Made by a program: the position numbers and the translations under genes. Positions 30,611 through 43,500 of a stretch of DNA of 64,000 nucleotides are shown piece after piece; position 1 is the stretch's first letter; each line of letters begins with the position of its first letter. The notes under the pieces are model-generated. The model had not been told where the DNA came from and searched no databases. It worked only from the letters and a program-made list of their open reading frames with translations. This DNA comes from Enchytraeus crypticus (taxonomy: Eukaryota; Annelida; Clitellata; Enchytraeida; Enchytraeidae): the NCBI GenBank assembly GCA_905160935.1, contig CAJHZI010000421.1:1137255-1201254 (forward strand), in the 5' to 3' direction.

Positions 30611-32155
30611 ATGGGCCTTTTTGTTGTTTATAGATTCATCAATTAAAATTTACGATGCCATTCGTTACAGTAATTGCTGGACGAATAAATTCTAAAATAT
30701 TTTTATCGACCGCTTCCATACTGGCAGTTTCATATAGATTTCACTTAGATAAATGTTGCTATTTTTATCTTCAAAGCGCCATTAAACAGCATGTTGAAAT
30801 TGCCACATTGTATAGATCTCAGTAATATAGATATTATTGCAATTTTGTCGTTTGCTTGGATGGCCTGATGATAATAACAGCAGCAATAATAATAATAATG
30901 GTGGTGATGATAATAATAATAATAATCACTTAATTTAAATAATAATAAGAAGAAAACTACTAATAACCAGCAGGGTGCTACTCTCGTGCGTGATGGCAAA
31001 CTCGAGCACTATTAAACCAAATCTAAGCCGACGACTTGAGAAAAAGAGAGTCCAAAAATGCTGCAAAATACAAAATCCATAAAACCAGTAAAAAGCTATG
31101 CCGCTAATCAAAACACTCCTACAAAAATGTAGAATTTCTTGTATTTGGCCTATTCCCTGGCAAAATTCCAATTAATAAACATCCAAAGAGAACTAAGAAC
31201 CAGAATCTAATTTAACGAAATATCCTGAAGGTCTACAAAATGGTAAAAGGTTAAAAGGAAAGCTGTATTAGGGTAAAGTCCAGGTTGTGCAATAGGTCAA
31301 CCACTTGTTGTGTAGGTGCACAAGGAGTCAATGCCTTTCATCGGGCTTGAGAGCATCCTGTAAAAATATGTGTACCTGGTAACTCTAAATTCGGCGGAAA
31401 CTGGCACAGAGTTGAATGCAAAACTCTATCACAGCCTAATAGACTCACTAATGAAGAGGGATTATTGCAATTTGCAGGGGTAGAATGTAAGCAGTAACTC
31501 GTCATAATGTTGTCATATTATGACTATTATATCTCAATACATTCATTAAGTCAATAACACATGAAGCCACGACCAGTCACTACGAACGACTGAAACAGGA
31601 AATTTGTCAGGTTAATTAAAAAATTGACACTTTTGTTATCGCTCTAAAGATGAAATATGACTCATAAAATTTTCCATTTTAGAAAATATGTTACTTGTGT
31701 TATCTGATAAATAAATGAATGCAAATCGATTAGAATTAATACGACGATTTGAGGATATGTGATAGGTCACGCCTGAAAAAACAGCTTCAAAGGCAATACC
31801 CGCTTTGGATACCTATCAAAAGCAGAGTTTTCTACGTACATCATCAATCTTTTCATACATAACATGAATGATTGCAAAGTTTTCATCACATCCCCTCATC
31901 CAATTATGTTTTCAGTGGATATCATGGTTGGTCTATACATGTAGTCGCTTTCACTAATGGCTTAATATTTTTGATTTCAATTTGTGGAATACGTTGGGAG
32001 TGATTGATTGACTAATTTTAGTGACACTGGCCTTTAAAGTTCATGCTTGAATGTCTGACGCAGCATATAAAATGATGAATTGAAGTCGTATTAAGTTTTT
32101 AGTAGAAACGACAGTCACCTAACAGGAGGAAAGAATTTTAAGTAAGATATATGAA
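30611..32155. other. Intergenic, no gene
   Basis: Has (AAT)n patches at 30885-30950. Translations show nothing recognisable. Confidence 0.45.
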
Positions 32156-32159
32156 TAGT

Positions 32160-32345
32160 ATTCATCATCATCTTCTTCCCTGAATTCCGGTTTAACAATG
32201 GTTGAGATTAGAAACTTTTGTAGCAATTTCTGGCGCTTAGGCTCTCACCAATCTACCGCCTTTCTTATATTGGCTTGGAGGTTAGTGTTTTGTCGTCTTT
32301 TATTCCACGGTTGATCTATTCTTTAGCAACCCGGACCGAACACGA
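32160..32345 (+). mobile_element. Dispersed repeat T
   Basis: TTCATCATCATCTTCTTCCC, TTTTGTAGCAATTTCTGGCG, CTTAGGCTCTCACCAATC, TTAGTGTTTTGTCGTC and TCTTTAGCAACCCGGACCGA. Confidence 0.7.
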
Positions 32346-32699
32346 GTAAAGATATGTGGATATTATAAGAACATAATATTTGATGGATACTAAAATTACT
32401 CTTAAATTATTGGTACAATCTATTCAATCAGGGCTGCATATTATGCAGTCAAATATTCATGTGTTATGAAATCTCTCGTTCTTTGCCTTCAGGGTATTAA
32501 AGTTTTCTATAAAAATAAATATTAAAATAAGTTATTATTAAATAAATAATTAATTAATAATGATAACAATACAAGCACTGTACTCGGTGTGCCTATTTCT
32601 GTGGAAGAAGCTTTGACTAATGATATATAAAGTCGTTTAGAGGACCTCTATGGTGCAGCTTCCCGTATTGATTCTCCTATGATTCTCATATTCATTCTC

Positions 32700-32768
32700 A
32701 TTTGGTGTCTCTGACATCATCCTTGTATGAGGAAACGGACGTTAAACCTTTAACATTATTATTATTAT
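32700..32768 (+). repeat. GACGTTAA-type tail with (ATT)n
   Basis: TCTGACATCATCCTTGTATG AGGAAACGGACGTTAAACCT then ATTATTATTAT. Confidence 0.7.
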
Positions 32769-33430
32769 ATCAATCATCCCTTTTTGGCCTCAGCGATGGG
32801 AATAAGGCAGTTTCAAGACACTATCCTTCTCAACTATCCTTATTAAGTGTTCTACTTCTGACGATGTTTCCATTGGCGAAACCTTGTCAGTTTGGTCCCA
32901 AGCTCACATCACTAGTGCACGCCCTCTATCTCAGGCAGTAACCAGAGATCCTGGGGCCGTCTTACAGTGGGTCTGAATTATAATCGACTTCTGGAGTGGC
33001 ATTCTTGAGCAATAGTCCGAGCACGACTCCTTGCTGTGTCAACCAAAAGAAGTAACGACTGACTTCAAGATCTTCCTATTTGCTTCTCACAGTCTTTTTA
33101 GACTATGAGACAATTCGAATGGCTGTCAGCTGTCGTTTAGGGTATAAATTACCGAACCTCAGGTTTGAACCTGCGGTCAGGAAGTTGACGCTTTGGGTCT
33201 TCAAGGTCTCTCATGCAAACGCAGCTCAGCTATAAGTACTCGCCATCACAATTGTATTTAAACAATTAAACAATATCATATGGCGAGGACTTTAGAAATC
33301 CCTTCCATGAAAGAACCAAGCGGGTTGTTCAGGTCAGATAGCAAATGCCTCAACGGCATAACTTTAGCGAATTATTTATCATTCCTAGTGGAATAATAAA
33401 TGTGCCGTATAGAATGTTGCCATCATTGAC
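32769..33430. other. Possible old repeat, unclassified
   Basis: More GC-rich than its surroundings, with broken frames (QFQDTILLN, SQAVTRDPGAV-like) that hint at decayed element coding. Too weak to name. Confidence 0.35.
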
Positions 33431-33439
33431 TCTATGGAA

Positions 33440-33690
33440 TACTCTTACCTGAATACGACTTCAGTCTCTGCCGATGGAGCTGCCGAACTAGCGCCTCTAA
33501 GAAAATGGATAAGCACCACGATCTATCCTTAGTAGTAGTAGGGGTAACGTCATGAATTTTAAATGACAAATCCTGCGGTGAATTGAACTCTCGTGGGTTC
33601 GAACCCCGGCCGCGCAGATCTGAGAGTAAAATCTCGGACATTCACTGGACTGGTTATACAGAAAATGGTCTAAATTGCCTAACGGATTAA
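33440..33690 (+). mobile_element. Second tRNA-derived SINE family, sense
   Basis: GTGGGTTCGAACCCCGGCCG (B box), CGCAGATCTGAGAGTAAAAT, CCGAGATTTT-equivalent TCTCGGACATTCACTGGACT and TTGCCTAACGGATTAAACAT. The A-box end is degraded. Confidence 0.75.
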
Positions 33691-33771
33691 ACATGTGGTT
33701 TTAAAAGTGATAGATATCAACATAGTTGATTATTCACTATAATCTGTGTTTACTTTACTATACTTTACTTT

Positions 33772-34050
33772 ACTTAGGATATGAAGTTTTTCAGTGACCA
33801 TTGAAACCATGGACCTCATGAATCCCGATGGAGTTGAATTCAATAATTGTCATAGGCTAAATTATTGCAGAGTAAACAGACGATAAGCTAAATATTTTTC
33901 TGTTTGGCAAAGGCTTTCGATGACACGCAAAGATTTATTGCAGTCCGCTTCGGCAATTCTTTTAAGCAGCTAGATGATCTCGAGTAGCCGGGCGACGATT
34001 CAGCAATCGGTTTTATCAAACCCCACTTTCTTTACACTCGGTGTAAAAAT
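33772..34050 (+). mobile_element. LINE 3' remnant, [13 protein letters not shown] type
   Basis: AGGATATGAAGTTTTTCAGT, CCATTGAAACCATGGACCTC, GAGTAGCCGGGCGACGATTC and a short A-rich tail. More mutated than 6604; frame is broken. Confidence 0.7.
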
Positions 34051-34069
34051 ATTAAAACAATTATGATAA

Positions 34070-34130
34070 TACAAAATAAAGGTTTAACGTCCGCTTCCTC
34101 ATCCAGATATGCTATCAGAGGGATTCCCAC
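34070..34130 (-). repeat. GACGTTAA-type retroposon tail fragment
   Basis: AAATAAAGGTTTAACGTCCG CTTCCTCATCCAGATATG, cut by the LINE that follows. Confidence 0.6.
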
Positions 34131-34133
34131 AGC

Positions 34134-35335
34134 AAACATCAAAAGATATTGATTCTCTCTGTAGTTGGTCTAACCGTTGGCTGCTTAGCCTTGCAGTAGA
34201 AAAGTGCCAGGTGATCTCCTACTCTTTCCAAAAAACTATAATATATAAATTTAATTTCAATCTAAATTCTGTAGCTTTATCTAAATCAAAAGATGTGACA
34301 GACCTGGGAGTGAGGTTTACAAGCGATTTATCGTTTTCTTCACATGTAAAAGATATTTGCAATAAAGCCAGAAAAAGGACTTCAATAATTTTGCATTGCT
34401 TTAAGTCCAGAAAACATTTGTTATTATTTAAAGCTTTCACAGTTTTTGTACGCCCGATTCTCGAGTATTGTTCTAATCTATGGTCTCCATATAGAAAATG
34501 TGATATTGTTCCGATAGAATCAATTCAGAAAAGATTCACTAAACGGCTAAGTGGCATGATAGGATTGCAATATTCGGAGAGATTAAAAGTTTTGGCTTAC
34601 AAATCTTTAGAGCAACGAAGGTTTAAATCTGACCTGTGTTTATACTATAAAATTGTCACTGGATTGGTCGATCTACCTATAGAGGAGTTTTTTGCTTTCA
34701 AAAATGGGGTAACAAGAAATAATGGTTCATGTTTGTACATGAATAAATTTTATTTTAATGCTGAAAGATATCATTTCAAAAACCGATGCATTTCTTGTTG
34801 GAATTCTCTACCCTCTAATGTTGTAAATGCGCCTTCCCTAAACTCTTTTAAAAGATGTCTGGAGGTATTAATGTAAGCAAATACCTAAACAGTTAAAGTG
34901 ATTGCTTTACATCATTATTTTATCTTCAGTTTCTTCTTTTTTCTATAAAAGAATCTAACTTTTAACTGTCGTAAGTATTCTAGTGCATTTGTCGTTTTTA
35001 ATATTGAATTTTTATGAGTAGATCAGGGGCAGTCCCTAAATTAGTATGTTTTCATTGTCATTGTGTGCAGATATTTGTGCGTGTATATTGTTGATTTCCA
35101 TAACAATGTCATTACATGTTCCGCTAAATTTATCTTGGTACATAATTATGGCCCATATTAAGGATTTTATTGAACATTATTAATTAATAGTTAATGCAAA
35201 TGTTTGTATTTTTATTTTTAAATTCGGAATATGTAAGTGCCACTTGTGGGCCTGTATTTCCGTTCATGCGCTCTAACTGTCTATTGTGTCTGCAAATTGT
35301 GATATAATGTGCGTATGATAAATAAATAAACAATA
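34134..35335 (+). mobile_element. CR1-like LINE, 3' 1.2 kb
   Basis: A single open frame to 34876: [75 protein letters not shown], and so on, then a 3' UTR with TGTGGGCCTGTATTTCCGTT and end GATAAATAAATAAA. The RT catalytic part is cut off. Sister of 16208-18300 in opposite orientation. Confidence 0.9.
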
Positions 35336-35339
35336 AATC

Positions 35340-37480
35340 AAAGCAAACCAATTCTTCTATAATAGACTTGCAAAATCATAAACCATATGATGAAGATAAA
35401 CATGGCATTAAACTGTGCAAATCCCGTGAATAGTTCTGTGACCAAATGAACGTTAGGGTTGACATATATCTCTACGGAGATACATGTAATTTAATATCTA
35501 ATAACTTTTTGCTTTTATTTCACCAACTAATTTCTACTGAAATGGTTCCAGAATTTTGGTCTATATAATTTTTAATCAAACTATAAATAATGAAACAGCT
35601 GATAATACACCTTGTCTGATCGAAGTAAAAAAAACATAGAACGAAAATTGCAATACATTAATCTCCATACTTTGTATAGGATTTCTTAAAACACCTAAAG
35701 ACAAGTAAAATAATATATCATTGAAGAAATACTCTTTCACACTTTCATAAATCAGCGTCATGGTATCCCTAGACAGAAAAGTTACTCTCTAATGTAACTC
35801 TGACAGAATGTCATCATTAGTTAACTATACCCCACATCAGCACACAACTGCTACACTGCTCTAAGGTTAAACGACCACAGTCGCCTGTCTCAGTCTAATC
35901 TATGATCACGTGAGACGTACAATAAATAAGAGACGACTCTTCTAAAATCAGTACAACCGCTGTGTCTGTAGCGCTTCTGAATGTGATGTTTATGCATAAC
36001 TTCTATACTATTTGCAGACCTTAGCACTTTAATAACTATGTCATAATTATAATGAGTACGTACTGTATGTTGACATTATGCAATAATGAGGGGTTATGAA
36101 TATGGAACTTGTATGAATGAAAGCTAAACTTAAAACGCAATAAGCTTACTAAATGCAGAAATTAGCAGTGATATGTATAGAGCAAAGTTAATGTTACCCT
36201 TCAGAGAGTTTATAGATAGATGGTTAGTTATTTACTCTCCTCACTGGATAATATTAAAGTAAATGATATAATCTAAATTTTCTATATAATCTGAAGAGTG
36301 CACTTCTCGGGTTACAAAGATCAAAAAGATTTAATAAAAAATGTCAGTTACGGAGATTAAACATTTCCTGCTAATAAAGCTGTACATATATCTGTATAAA
36401 TATATATTTATATATACATGTACATGTATATATAATAAGTTTAATCTCTTTTTCGATTTTCATACTGTCAGAGAATTCAGTTAATATTCGAACCCTTGGC
36501 ACCCTGCTTGCAAGGTCAGTTTGCTATTAACGCAGCCATCCAACCAGTGCAGGATTTGTAGTATGTGGGTGATCTTAACTAATCTTCATAAGACGTAACT
36601 ATAGTAGACCAAGACACCAGTGGAATTTACTTGCACTGCAATCGTACAAATTATGAAAAATATCTGTTGAAATATATTGCAATATCGCTCTAAGCATGAA
36701 TTAGCATAAACATTGGCTGCAAGAAAAGAAGGGTCCACTTGTGACTAATTTGTTATCTTGTAATATCAGACGTTCATTATCCAATTCTCTGTGAAGCTGT
36801 GAGGACCCTGGTACACGCGGATATTGTAGCTGTGTCCAACAAACGGGAAATTTTTCTCAACAGAAGAATACAGTACAAAACTACGCGCTTTTACAAAACT
36901 TCTTAGCAGATATTTAGGTATTGGCGTGAACCCAGTTACATCGATTGTCCTAAAGCTATCATATCATTAGCATGACGCTTGTAAACCTATCAGTAGTTCT
37001 CGATGGTTCTGTAGGTTATAGTGAGCGAGACAATTCTATGAGAGATGCATACATAGGTGCAAATCACGAAACATAGGAAGGAAACATTTCAAGAACAAGT
37101 AAGAAAATTTAGGTTTATCAAGAAATTGATTTTCACGCGTAGCGATGTGAACGTAACAGCATTTGAGGTAAGCCATAGTAACTACACTATACATGTAAGT
37201 TTTGTGTTATTAATGTCTCATAGGCTTTTCTGCCGCATTTTAGAATTAGTATTAACTTGTTATATGTTGAATCAGCTACTAAATGCTGTGAGGAACTAGT
37301 TTACAACCTAAAAATGTTAATTCAATTTTTAATTAGTTTAGCATTATTATTCAAGCTCTCCCTATAAAGCTGTCTCGAAGACAAATTTCAAACATAAAAC
37401 GGCCATAACAGTATTACTTTTGCAACTTTTTAAAATAATAATAGTAATAATATATTAATAATAATAATAATAATATATTA
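35340..37480. other. Intergenic, no gene
   Basis: About 2.1 kb of AT-rich sequence. Short open frames (for example 35576-35761 minus, 37057-37299 plus) have no recognisable motif. A small AT/ATGT run sits at 36388-36432. Confidence 0.5.
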
Positions 37481-37700
37481 ATGGCATAGGCAGACTTATT
37501 GCAGAGCAAACCGGCGATAAGCGAGAGACCTCTTTTCTTTGTCAAAGGCTTTCCATGACTTTGCAAAGATTTAATGCAGTCTGCTTCAACAATTCTTTTA
37601 AGCCGATTGATGACCTCGAGTAGCCGGGGGGCGATTCAGCTAGTATTGCTTGAATCGTTTTTATCAAACCCCAGGTTCTTTACACCGGGTTAAAAAATTT
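37480..37700 (+). mobile_element. LINE 3' remnant, shortest copy
   Basis: GGCATAGGCAGACTTATTGC, GATAAGCGAGAGACCTCTTT, CCTCGAGTAGCCGGGGGGCG, CCCCAGGTTCTTTACACCGG. Close to 6604, starting 90 bases further in. Confidence 0.75.
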
Positions 37701-37704
37701 AAAA

Positions 37705-37736
37705 AATAATAATTTAAAAAAATTATAATAATAATA

Positions 37737-37771
<35 letters not shown>

Positions 37772-37850
37772 TAATAATAACAATAAAAAGAAATAACTTT
37801 TATAACAAAATAACTAATAATAACAAAATAAAGAAATAAAAAGAATAACT
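37705..37850. repeat. (TAA)n microsatellite
   Basis: TAA/AATA-rich run continuing from the LINE tail. Confidence 0.9.
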
Positions 37851-38126
37851 ATTCAGATTAATGTCTCAGAGTTGAAAATGCTTAAGAGAATTCTTAACAT
37901 TCTTCTGAAGTTGCTGATTGAATTTCGTTCATTTGGCAATCGGTAGCTTGTTTACTATTATGATTCTCGCTGAGGTAGTAAATGATGAACTAGTGCAGAG
38001 TGTAATAATAGTTTTATTCGTATGATACAGAATGTAATTTGTTAAAAAGTTTGAAGAAGTACTTGTTACGACATATTGTGACTGAAAATGGCTTACTAAA
38101 ATATGTAATAGTAGAAGGAGCTGGCG

Positions 38127-38262
38127 GCTGGAGCCAGTGGCGAAGTCGGTAAGATACTCGACCGCGGATCAGTAGATGCGGGTTCAAATCCTGGTCTCGC
38201 CCGTCACTGACATCGCTTTCGAGTGGGGAAACTGACGTTAACCTTAGCTTTACCAGCTTTTA
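38127..38262 (+). mobile_element. tRNA-derived SINE, reference copy
   Basis: A box AGTGGCGAAGTCGG at 38136-38149 and B box GGTTCAAATCC at 38181-38191 are spaced like an RNA polymerase III tRNA promoter. Body CCCGTCACTGACATCGCTTT, CGAGTGGGGAAACTGACGTT, then AACCTTAGCTTT. Other copies: 770, 7655, 24056, 48410/49935, 50066, 58711 (antisense) and weak ones at 44660 and 50900. Confidence 0.85.
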
Positions 38263-38784
38263 GAAGGAACAAAAAAACAAATTATTTAGAGGATGAAATT
38301 TTTCAAGGGATATGAGATGAATTCATGACATAATTTTATGTTGATGGGAAAAGAAAAATATATTGGAGAAAGATGGCCCAGTAATATTCAATAAATGTGC
38401 CTTTTAACGCAAATTTGCCCTACCTAAAAGATACAATAGTAATAACAATATTTATCATAACATTATTCTAATATTAATATTTAAATATCTAAGTATCTGT
38501 CATGAAATGATAATATCAGGGATCTCATTAATTAAAATAAGTAGCTTAATGTATTGTCATCGGTAACTATTGAACACTTTTGATTGTAGATGATTAATTC
38601 TCAACGTATGTCTATGACATACAAATAACTATTTACTGTTTAATCATGTACGGAGCCATATAGTATAGAGCTGTTTAGAGCCGCGAAGCGTCAATTAGAA
38701 GTATACGTAGTTTTTCTGAAACTAAAATGATTTGGAACCATAGATTAAAAATATCAGAATTCAAATACTTGTAAGAGTTTCAAC

Positions 38785-39151
38785 ATGGATTTCATGGAGA
38801 ATACTTCGGTTAGAAGTTCATGTTTGAAGTCCGTATTGAAGTACTTTATAATTGCCATAGTTACATGGCGAAGTAGTGAATGTCAGAGCACTCTCTGTAG
38901 CTACGGAGCAGTTAACAACAGTCTGGGATCATCAGAGACTTGTAGAAGTCCACCTGTGCAGGACTGTGGCAGCAGTTCCAGAAGTGGTCCATGGTTGAGC
39001 GAGTTGGACTCGAGTGAGCGGTCTGGAAGACTGGAGAGTTTTGTGGAGAACCTCGCCTGGGTGGAGCTGGGAGAAAGCGAGTCCAGGAGAATCTCAGAGA
39101 TGAGATGTGACAGAGACGAGTATATGCCGCTAGAGTGTCGACTCTTTAGAG
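38785..39151 (+). CDS. Copy B exon 1: signal peptide and Cys-containing N-terminus
   Basis: 367 nt, phase 1 at the end (AGAG|GTTGTT). Starts MDFMENTSVRSSCLKSVLKY with hydrophobic YFIIAIVTW. The five cysteines of copy A are kept. The start context is caacATGG. Confidence 0.9.
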
Positions 39152-40499
39152 GTTGTTGACCATCTTTGAAGTTTACTGTGCTTGATCTTCCTAAAAATAT
39201 AGTGTTTAATAATCAACTCAAAATTTGCTCTGAACAAAGGGCAATCATTCTCTCCCATCCGTCTTACATCACTGTTTAACTCCATTACTTTCGGGTAACG
39301 AAATCGTTATATAAATCTTTATATGACGATTACTACCTTATTTTATAAATTTTTCTTCAATTCCCAATATTTATAAAATTCGTAGCATAATAGCTTCATT
39401 TTCCTTCACCACTGTAAATTTCGACCTCAGTGGATGTTTGTCTACTTTTCTTATAACGTTTCTTTATTTTCACATATGATGTTATTTGTCTAGAAATGAA
39501 TCCTTGATAAATTATGAAATTAGTCAGTGAATTGGGGAATTGTTTCGTAATGGTTCTTTTAGCTTCGTTTCTTTGTCTTATTAAAACAATCTACGAACTT
39601 GACAATAGAGTCACGTCGAGTGATATCATAATCTTGTGTGACGTAATGTACTGGAGGCCGATTTGTTACATTAATCTCTCTCTCTATCTCTCTTAGTGCA
39701 CTACCTATTGGCAGGTCCATGATATATAACTCATCCACTCATCTCTAACTTCCGTTTTCGTCACCATGTCCACATACGAGTGGATCTGTCAATCATGTAA
39801 CATTCCCTTTAATATTCCATTATTCTTTGGGGATTCTGCTTATGACAAAGTGGCACCTATGCCTTCCTCAATTTCACTAATATTTACATTCGAAGCTATT
39901 ACATTATTGTCAATCATTTAATTGTCAGAGCATCATTCTCTCTATTGACTAAGAAAAATTCCCATTTTTCCCTATATCGAGGTAAGGAGACACCATCGGT
40001 GACCTAGAATCTTAATCTCAGGCATTGTCAGAAGAAAATGTTCCTAATCATTATGTGTTCGGTAAACTAATCCCAATCACTAATAATAAGGCCGTCGTAA
40101 AAACAAAATTCACCTGCGACAACTCTATTGAGCCTCTATTGATTTCATATAATATTATGTTTAACATTTTTAAATAATATTTTTCAAATTAAAAAAATTT
40201 GTGGATCAGAAAATAACGGTATATTACTTGATTCAGCATATTATGAGCTTTCCTTCTCCGGTTTAGTTCTCAAATTAAAAGATTCAATTTTGAGGTTTAT
40301 TTCTGACCGCTCTACTTTCTTGCAGCATGAGCCTAATTGTCAGTGCCATCAAATTGTAATGAATACTAAGTTTAAAGAGATTTTACGATTTACTGCGAAT
40401 AATCAAGATGTGCTGTTCGTAAATTCTAATAATGCAAATGTTATAAATTGATAAGTTAATGCATGATGGGCTTTACATTATTTCCTTTCGCTGAAAGAA

Positions 40500-40553
<54 letters not shown>

Positions 40554-43500
40554 ATATATAACTGTCAACTTGTTATACATTTCAATTATGTTATATATGA
40601 CTTTGGCTTACTATTTAGAGCACGTTTGTTCTTTATTTTAAATTAGTGTCCAATTCCTTGAACATTATATGTGATTGGTCGAATGGCAACGTTAAACTCT
40701 CCGAATTTATTTATCTGTAATGCTCTGCCTAGTGGCTGGTTCATGGTATTTATTCCTACCCCCAGTATGCTATCGCGCTCCATAAAGAGCACTCCATCGG
40801 TCAACAAGTTAATCACTGCACTTTAAAGTAGTCTATAGCAAATAAGGCCTCTGTGGTGATTTCTCATTGCCTTTGTCAATTTTACTTAGTCGCCTTGTAG
40901 TCAAGTTTCGAATGGGCTATTCTTTAGTTATCTCGACGCAACACCGAAAGTCATTCTTTTGACATTAAAAATAAATAGATTTATATATAACGTTTATATT
41001 AAATTAACTACACACAGTTAACTTAACCGCTGTCGTTAATTCAAGATAATTAAAGACTGCTTAATCTAACCTAAGTTAGATTTTCAATACCAAGCACGGC
41101 TGTCATAATTCTTTATTGTAATTTCATTGGTTCGTTAGTTTCTAAAATAATCTTGCATGTTATTCTTATTTCAGATATGTGCAACACTACCGTCACGAGG
41201 GATTACTACAAGGGCAATTCCTCCTGGCCCATCACAGACGTGGGCACAAGACGTTACGTGCTCTGCCCCTACGTCTACCCGTGGGAGCAGCGCTATGCCT
41301 CCTACGACTGTCTCATCAACCACCAGGCTAACGACACTCCCGCCTGGTTCAATCGGCAAACCGTCGACTGTCCTAATCCGTTCTTTAACCGAGAACTGGA
41401 AAATATCTACAGCAACTTGGTGAGGAGTGTCAATGAAATTTATTTAACAAATTACACATAATCAAAAACTCGTATAAAATAAAAGCTAATGTTAACGTAC
41501 TAATAATAATCACAATATAATCACATAATATAGTCACATAATAATCAATGACTAAAGGTATAATGGTATATCAAAAGGAATGTTTGATGATTGAAAGATT
41601 CGCTCGTATGTGGACATGATGAGGAAAACGGAAGATAGGGATTAGTAGAGAAGCTATATACCATGGACCTGCCAGTAGGCAGTACACTGATATGCAACAC
41701 AATGTTGTATGTGACGCTAGCCGTTACAAGATCTATACCAGCAGGCACATCCAAGACAAAACAGTAGTATTCTATATACGCCACTAAATGAGCATACCAT
41801 CGATCATTACGGGAAAGCCAGGCTCTATGTAACATTATGTTTTCACATCTAAATGATTTCTGTTTCAAAAGTCTAATTTAACAAGTGATAACAAAAGAGT
41901 TTTTCTATACGAGTTTTAGTTAATTTTCGATGCATCGAATTTCCTGGATCTTCTAGATTTTTCGCTTTATAGTTTTATAATCTCTTCATGATTTACAGAG
42001 ATGGTAAACCTAATAAGGACTCATTAGTGTTTCTCAGGGGAGCGTCTTTAAGTCTTAAATTCTCCATTTCTATTAATAATACTCCGTTATATTGATTCTC
42101 ATAAATAGTCAGACAATGAATGCAACGCATTCTAAGATATTACCTTTGTAAAAATTGTTTTTTCAGGATTAAAGTACATATTATACTATCACACAATCAA
42201 TAAGAATTTAACGTCCGGTTCCTCGCCATAAGGCAATGTCAGTGACGTCTCTTGCAGACTCTACACAAACAGGCTTGCCTTGCCAATGCCTAATAGATTT
42301 TCGATGATCTCCCATCAAAGAATAGCGAGTGATGGCAATATTGATTCCAGCCCAAGGGCGTTGGAAGATTATTCTAAAATTTGCGCTGGTAGAAAAATTC
42401 GCTAAGAAGCAACGCTTTTTGTAGTAATGGGAGCGAAGAAATAGCCAAAATAAAATGCTGTAACTTAGGCAAAGAAAATGTGACAGGTTTAATAGGTCAT
42501 ATGTATAATTATACACATTTTGAGAGATGATGCTGTCATTTTTGTGTAAAGTAAGTATTATACTAACGTGAATCACCTCTCCTTGGTTTTCTAAGTGACT
42601 TTAGCCTATAACTTAAACAAATATTGTAATTTAACGCTGTAATTAATTGCATCTTAATGCAGACGGACAATTCAACTAAGCTATCTGACGATGCCTCTTG
42701 TACCAATCTCCTCACCGACATGAGCAACCTCATGAAAACAAAGAGAAATCACCCGAACGACCCAGTCTTTGACGTAGATCACAAGCGACTAGTGGACACG
42801 TGTTTTATCTGGGCCTCGCACTGCTGGTGGCACAACCTTGGACTGAACGGACAGCAGCTGATCCTGTGGAACATCAGTGACATGCTGTTCGACATGAGTC
42901 AGTACGGTGGGTTCTGGAAATCTGACGAGGATTTTAGAAAGTAAGACATGCTATGACTGATCCGGCTAACACAACTACTCAAATCTGTTCACATACATCT
43001 AATGCCGTAATGGCACGCATTATAGTGATATGATCAATCATGTGTATCTTTCACCTTTAGCACTACAAGTTTAAACCGTTAGGCAATTTCGTCCATTTTC
43101 TATGTAATCGTTCCAGTGAATGTCCGAGATTTTACTTTTAGACCAGCTCGGCCGGGAAATGAATCCACGATATATCAATTCACCTTCTTCTTCAGTGCAC
43201 TGGCAAGTGGCAGGTTCAAGGTACATATTCATACTCAAAGTCTATTTTCTCGCTCCATAAGAGCACACCTTAGATCAACAAATTAAACCCTTCACAAAGT
43301 CTGTGCCTTATCCATACCTTATGTAACCTATAGCTTGGTAAAATATGGATTCTGAGGTGGTTTCCCGTTGCCTTCCTCAGTTTGGTGGAATAGTTACCAT
43401 TTAATCCTGGGGGAAAATATTTCATGGTGAGGTGGGTCCCCTCTTGCCATCCTCAGCTCCTGCCTTAGTCGCCTCTTACGTACACGCAGCAGATTGTTTG

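Noticed and set aside
32769-33430. A decayed coding element
   Set aside because: The readings are suggestive but too broken to assign to a family.
38127-38262. A functional tRNA gene
   Set aside because: A and B boxes are present but the sequence does not fold into a convincing cloverleaf, and many copies share a long non-tRNA body. It is a SINE.
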